From contig NC_085116.1 in NCBI RefSeq assembly GCF_030269925.1, positions 2,728,001-2,792,000 on the forward strand: a stretch of 64,000 bases of DNA. Direction: 5' to 3'. Positions 13,001 to 19,000 of the stretch are shown in pieces. Made by a program: the position numbers and the translations under genes. This DNA is from Bombyx mori (lineage: Eukaryota; Arthropoda; Insecta; Lepidoptera; Bombycidae). How positions within the stretch are numbered: position 1 is the first letter of the stretch; the number at the start of each line of letters is the position of its first letter. The notes beneath the pieces were generated by a model. That model worked only from the letters and a program-made list of their open reading frames with translations, had not been told where the DNA came from and made no database searches.

Positions 13001-16000
13001 TCTACACAAAGCGGCCAAATGTGCAAGTTTCAGAAAGTTATAATCTTGTTTCAGCGGTCTAGACAGTCGGCTGCGCAAGCGCACGGCGTCGTCGCTGCCC
13101 GGGCCCCGCACCGACGAGCTGCTGCACAAGCGGCCGTGCCCCTCCCCCGCGCCCGCGCCCGCCGCCGCGCCGCTGCTGCCCGCGCCCGCGCTCGGCGTGG
13201 CCGGCCCCGTCGTCAGAGCTGCTGGGCCACTGAGGCTGCAGGTTATTCTTTTAAATACGGTAAATCTATCGGGAGGGAATAGAGACTAGAGGTAGAATAG
13301 GGACAAATTTGGGATGTCACAATACTTTTGTTGAGTTGTTAGATTTAACTTTGTCGAACTGAAAATTACTTTTATTTAGTGCTTAAAGATATTAAACCTA
13401 ATCATTAACAATTAAATAGTGCCAGCTCTATCGAAAAACTCTATTGTCTCCTTAAGCGACCCGATTCACCCCACCGCTGAAGTGAATAGAGACAAGTGCG
13501 TTTTTTATAAGTTTTTATGATTATTCTTTATTAAACTATATCTTAATGCATTATAAATAAAAATTTAAACTACCGGAATCAATATTAATTATCTATTTTC
13601 AGGTGGTGAACAAAGCCTGCAACACGCATTTCGGCACCCTGTCCCGGCTGCAACTCATACCCAACAACTCCGCCTCAAATGATCCCGTTTGGGAAACTTA
13701 TCTAGGTGAATATCAATAACACTCGTACACGCATCATACGAATCGAGATCCGGAGAAATAACAGTCCGTACTGTACAGTGTACTGTAATAATTTATTACA
13801 GAGACAAAAACTGAGTCATTTGTTTTTGTCTCTGTAAGAAGAATATTTATCATGATCGTAATTAAATTACTGTCCGCAGAAAAGATGTGTACTGGTAACA
13901 ATAATTTGAAACTAACAAAATATATTAATTACTTGTTACATGTTTTTAATTTTCTTGTAATCGACTGGTTTTATCTATCTATTTTGAGATAAGAAATACT
14001 GATGTAGCGCATAACGATATAACTTATTTGCAAAATCCTCTGTCCGTCGCAACCGTCATCACATTAGGCCCAGTTGAAAGTGGGCTCCGTTCACCGCGTC
14101 CCCCTCAGTGCCCCCGGTCCCCTTAGTGTCCCCCTCGGTCGCCAGTGCGTCTGTAACCGACAGCGTCCGTTGTGCGCAGGCTCCCCGGTGTGCTGCATCG
14201 CGTGCGACGCTCGCTGGGCGTGCGTGTCGTGCGCGGACGGCACGCTGCACGCGTGGCGCGTCTCGCGGTCGCACGCCGCGCGGGCCCTGCCGCCGCTCGG
14301 TGAGTGCAACGACATCTGCGTTCCAGACACGGTATCGTATATAGACATCAGTCGTGACGACAGAGATGGCGAGATGATCCAAAAGCCGCACTCTCTCTCG
14401 CGCTGTTCTACAACTAATTTCTAATGCTGTGTGAAATACATGCTGACCGGTTGAACACTTTACATAATCAAGGACATGATAATTCATGGTCATATGAAAC
14501 GTTTAAAAATATAAAATTAAAAAAATACAACAGAGAAAACCTTAATTAAATTAATTTGATAAAACTCGAAATTTGTGGACACCACAGTGCTGGGGCGCCG
14601 CCCTGCGGGTGAGAGCGGGTTGCGTCCAATCAGCGCGCCGCGCTCAAACGATACTGCAATCGTCGAACGGTGTAAACAAACAAATTCTGTCAATACGTTC
14701 GCGGGCGCGAGTGACCACACTTATTGTTTTGAGTAGATAATTAAAGATAAATTAGGCAAATATTAGGCACCAATTTTTTTTCTTACTTAGAACGAGAATC
14801 TATTACTAAGCACTACACTACACTATAGTATGTAACGTGTTCAACCAGGCAGCCTGTATATGTGTTTTATTTTACAGTGCAATTGTTTTACAAAATTAAA
14901 CATTTCCATTTCACTAAGAATGAAGTTCAACAAGACACGTTTACGTAGTTGTGCTTTTTTTTAAAGGGAGTTCATGACCTGGTAACTAAGAACTTTAAGT
15001 CATGTCTTATTTTAATTTATATTCATACTTTTATGAAAAATTATAAAATGAAATGAAATGAAGATGATTAATTTGAGACATTAATCAATTGGGATAAAAT
15101 TAAATGAAATGAGATGAGATGATATGGGATAAAGTATAATCTCAGTAAAATGGTGGTAATTTACTGAGACTATTTCAATGGACTTTTTGGAAGATCCCGA
15201 GAACTTACGTTCAGCAACTTTGTTTCATTTTCCCACATACGTGCACTTTCACAGATATTAAACGGTTAATAAACCACCGTTATTACACATTTAAACCTGA
15301 AGAAACACTAATTAGACGAAAACCACACAACTTCACTCCTAGCGTTCCCGCCAAAAATACCTTCCAAAGTTTTGCTTCATGTACTAATATATAGATTATA
15401 TAAAATCAAATACACAACTTCACTCCTCGCGTTCCCGCCAAAAAGTTCACGTAGTTGTGCGCTGGCGATGACGTAACCTTGGTCCGTGTGCGCCCACAGC
15501 GCTGCCGGCGGCGGCGGCGCGCCTCACGCTGTGTGGGGACACGCTGGCGGCGGTGACGGTGACGGCGGAGCTGGCCATCTGGGACCTGGCCGCCGCCGCC
15601 TGCCTCGTGCGACCGCTCTGCTTCAGATCCTTGCTGACTCCTGGAGGTGACTTACAAACAGCAGCATACTGTTTATTTATATATTTCACTAGCGACCCGC
15701 CCTCGCTTCGCTTCGTAAACTGTAATTTATTATTGATTTCTCCACTATTTAATGGATGTTATTATACATATAAACCTTCCTCTTCAATCTATTAAAAAAT
15801 CTATTAAATCTAAATCTATCTATTAAAAAAACGCATCAAAATCCGTTGCGTAGTTTTAAAGATTTAAGCATACATAGGGATATAGGGACAGAGAAAGCGA
15901 CTTTTGTTTTATACTATGTAGTGATATCGTCGCTGTCAAACCAAAATCTGCTAACTGCAAAAACTATTTTGAATTAACGAGTAAAAACATTTTCGTATAA

Positions 16001-19000
16001 AATTTTATATGAAGGTGAATTTCTGCCGTGAAGCAGTAATGCGTTTCGGTTTGAAGGGTGGGGTAACTATACTTGAGATCTTAGAACTTATATCTCAAAG
16101 TGGGTGTCTATGGGCTCCAGTAACCACTTAACACTAGGAGGGCTGTGAGCTCGTCCACCCATAAAAAAATATTATTAAAGCTATAGACTCATAACAGTTT
16201 TTCTTTATACGGTAGATAGGGCTGTGAACTATACGAAAAGGTAAAAAAGTAAAAATCTCAAAAAGTGCACATAACAGATGTTGGTTTGACAACGACGATA
16301 TACTGCTTAGGATACCACAGTCAATACTTAGTGTTTTCTTTGGTCTTTCACAAACTGTGGACATAATTAGACCTATTTTTGCTGACACTGTGGGTAGTTT
16401 TAAACTTAATCTAATATATACATATATAATTCAAACCACTTTTACGGTTTAATCTCACATTTAATTCTGGTAAAAGTTTAATTCTCGTTGTCATTACATT
16501 ATTTCCATTCACTCCAACACCTCACGGTTTCCGTGGCTATGTATAACTGATGTGGGTAATAGCTGTATATGTTTTAAATTACTACAAAATAATATCAAAC
16601 AAATTTCAGCTACGGTAACGAATTGTTCTCTACTGGAGGACGGCAACCCTTTGATCTCATTAAGCAACGGGAAGACTTACATATACAGCCAGAAACTGTG
16701 CGCCTGGTGAGTTAATTGTAAAATTCATTTAGATTACAAATAAAATAAAAAATAGAACACACATAAGACAGCAAAAAAATCTATATCTAATATAAAATTT
16801 GGACAAAAAATATATTTTGAAAATTGATTGATATACTTAAATGTGTTAAATAATTTAGGAATGTAATGAGAAAACAATATGTGGATATTATTAATTTGTT
16901 CAACTAAATAATCTTGTGGAGTATTATTATATAAGGAACAACTAGAGGACCTCACAGACGTTGTCCTGCATATACAAAATGAATGAAATGAATGAATGCA
17001 TACATAAAAATTCATTCAAGTCGATCCAGCTGTTTAGTTGCAGTATAGATAAATAACCTAGATACGATTACTAGAGAACGTGAATCTAAAGCATCCAGGG
17101 CGCCACCCAAACTCATGCAAAAAAATCATTCAAATCAGTTCAGCCGCTTAGGAGGAGTTCAAGGACACACACGTACAGTAGTATTACTTTTACATAAAGA
17201 CTAGCTGTACCCGTCCGCTTCGCTGAGCATTTAAAATTAACGTTATCATTTCTCACCCCCACAAAGATTCTCATCATTAATGCCCCTGCAACTGGTCTAG
17301 GGAGTCCAACACTCATATAAATATTAGCCTATCCATTAAGTACATGTTTTTTCTACATAGATACCAAGTTTCAAGTCAATCGGATGCATGATTCAGTAGT
17401 TATAACGGAACATCCGTAAAAACCACTACAGATTGTTTTTTTATTTTTTTTTATTGCCTTTGTAGGCAGACGAGCATGTGGCCCACCTGATGGTGAGTGG
17501 TTACCGTCGCCCATGGACTTCAGCAATGCCAAGGGCAGAGCCAAGCCGCTGCCTACCGCTATAATATGAATATAGTACAGTGTGACGTCACGTGTACAGG
17601 GTGGTGTGGACGAACACGTGCGACCCGGTGTGGCGAGCCAGCGCGGGCGTGGCGGCCACCCGGCCCCCCCGCGCCGCCCCCCTGCTGTACCCGCGGCCCC
17701 GCACCGCGCGCCCCGCCCCCTCGCGCAGGTACCGCACGCTACGCCACACGCCCTATACCTATCAAATACAGGGTGTACAAAACTAAACTCCGACAAATTC
17801 CGTACATTTATTTATCGTATTGCATGACTGTTGCTGCACGTAGTGAATTGGATAGTTCATAAAATATATACTTTAAACTTTTATTAATAGGTACACAAAA
17901 TAATATTTTAATAACCTTAAAGTACATGTTATTATCAGCAACATGCTTCGTCAAAAAGTACACAATACTTACTTTCAGCTGCAAGCGTCGTCGTACATTG
18001 ACTGTTGACATTATGAAAAGCAGTTTATAAGGTGAATAACAGGCGTCGGCATACACACTGTGCTCATTTCAGAGTGCGGAGTTCCGTAAAGCAAATCGAA
18101 CTAATTGACACTGCGTAATTCGAGTGTACGTTACGACCTGTAATTCCGAAGTACACTTAACCCATCGAGTTACTCGCCGGCTCACCTCCGGTGGGTTGTG
18201 ATTGCACTGCACTATACTTTTCACGGCCAAAAATTATGTGCACCTTTAACTTGGTCTTAAGACCAGTGCTTAGTCGAAATCCACTAATTTCGCGCTCTCG
18301 TACACACATCATTCGAGGTGAAGTCATTCGATTAAACCAACCGTAAAGTGAACAAGTATTTCGCACTCGCCAAATAACACTAGGTATGTTGGCCGCCTGG
18401 GGTGCTGACCCAATTCCATAAAGATTGACGATCCAGAGTTAAAAAATTCGCACTGAGCACACAGAACTGCAAGTTAAGAAAAAGTAAATAATACCAATTG
18501 TACTTTTTTGTTTTTCATGTATCGCACTGTTTATTTGTTTTTTGGTGTACAATAAAGAATACTCTATCTCTCTCTCTCTCTCTCTCTAAATAATAGTTTA
18601 AAAAAACTAACAAAATAAGCTTTTATAGAAAATTCAACTAAAAGATAGAATTTTTTTTTTAATAAATTTGAATTAAAAATAGTGTAAGAAAAAATGTTTT
18701 TATTGTAAAAAGGCGTGGGGTGCTTTTCAGGATATTATCAAAATAACCCTTCTACTCATATCTGTTCATAAAATATGTATAATTATATTTAAAATTTTAA
18801 AACAATAACACTCGTAACAAAAACTCAATATAAACAAAGGGTACCTACAACTTTAGTAGACGCAAGTGTAATCGGGAGCGAACGGAACGTAGACGCGGCG
18901 CGGGAGGCAAGGGTCGACTGACGCAACAATCGCGCGCTCGGAACGGTGCTACATCTTTCCCCGCGTCCCGTTTGACAACCAAAGAGACCTAAAAAACCAC

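Noticed and set aside
14059..14493. 144-codon - strand frame
   Set aside because: Shadow of GC-rich Hira exon J on the other strand; no family similarity and no splice logic.
17371..17796. 141-codon - strand frame
   Set aside because: Spans a repeat and the complement of Hira exon M; composition follows from GC bias.
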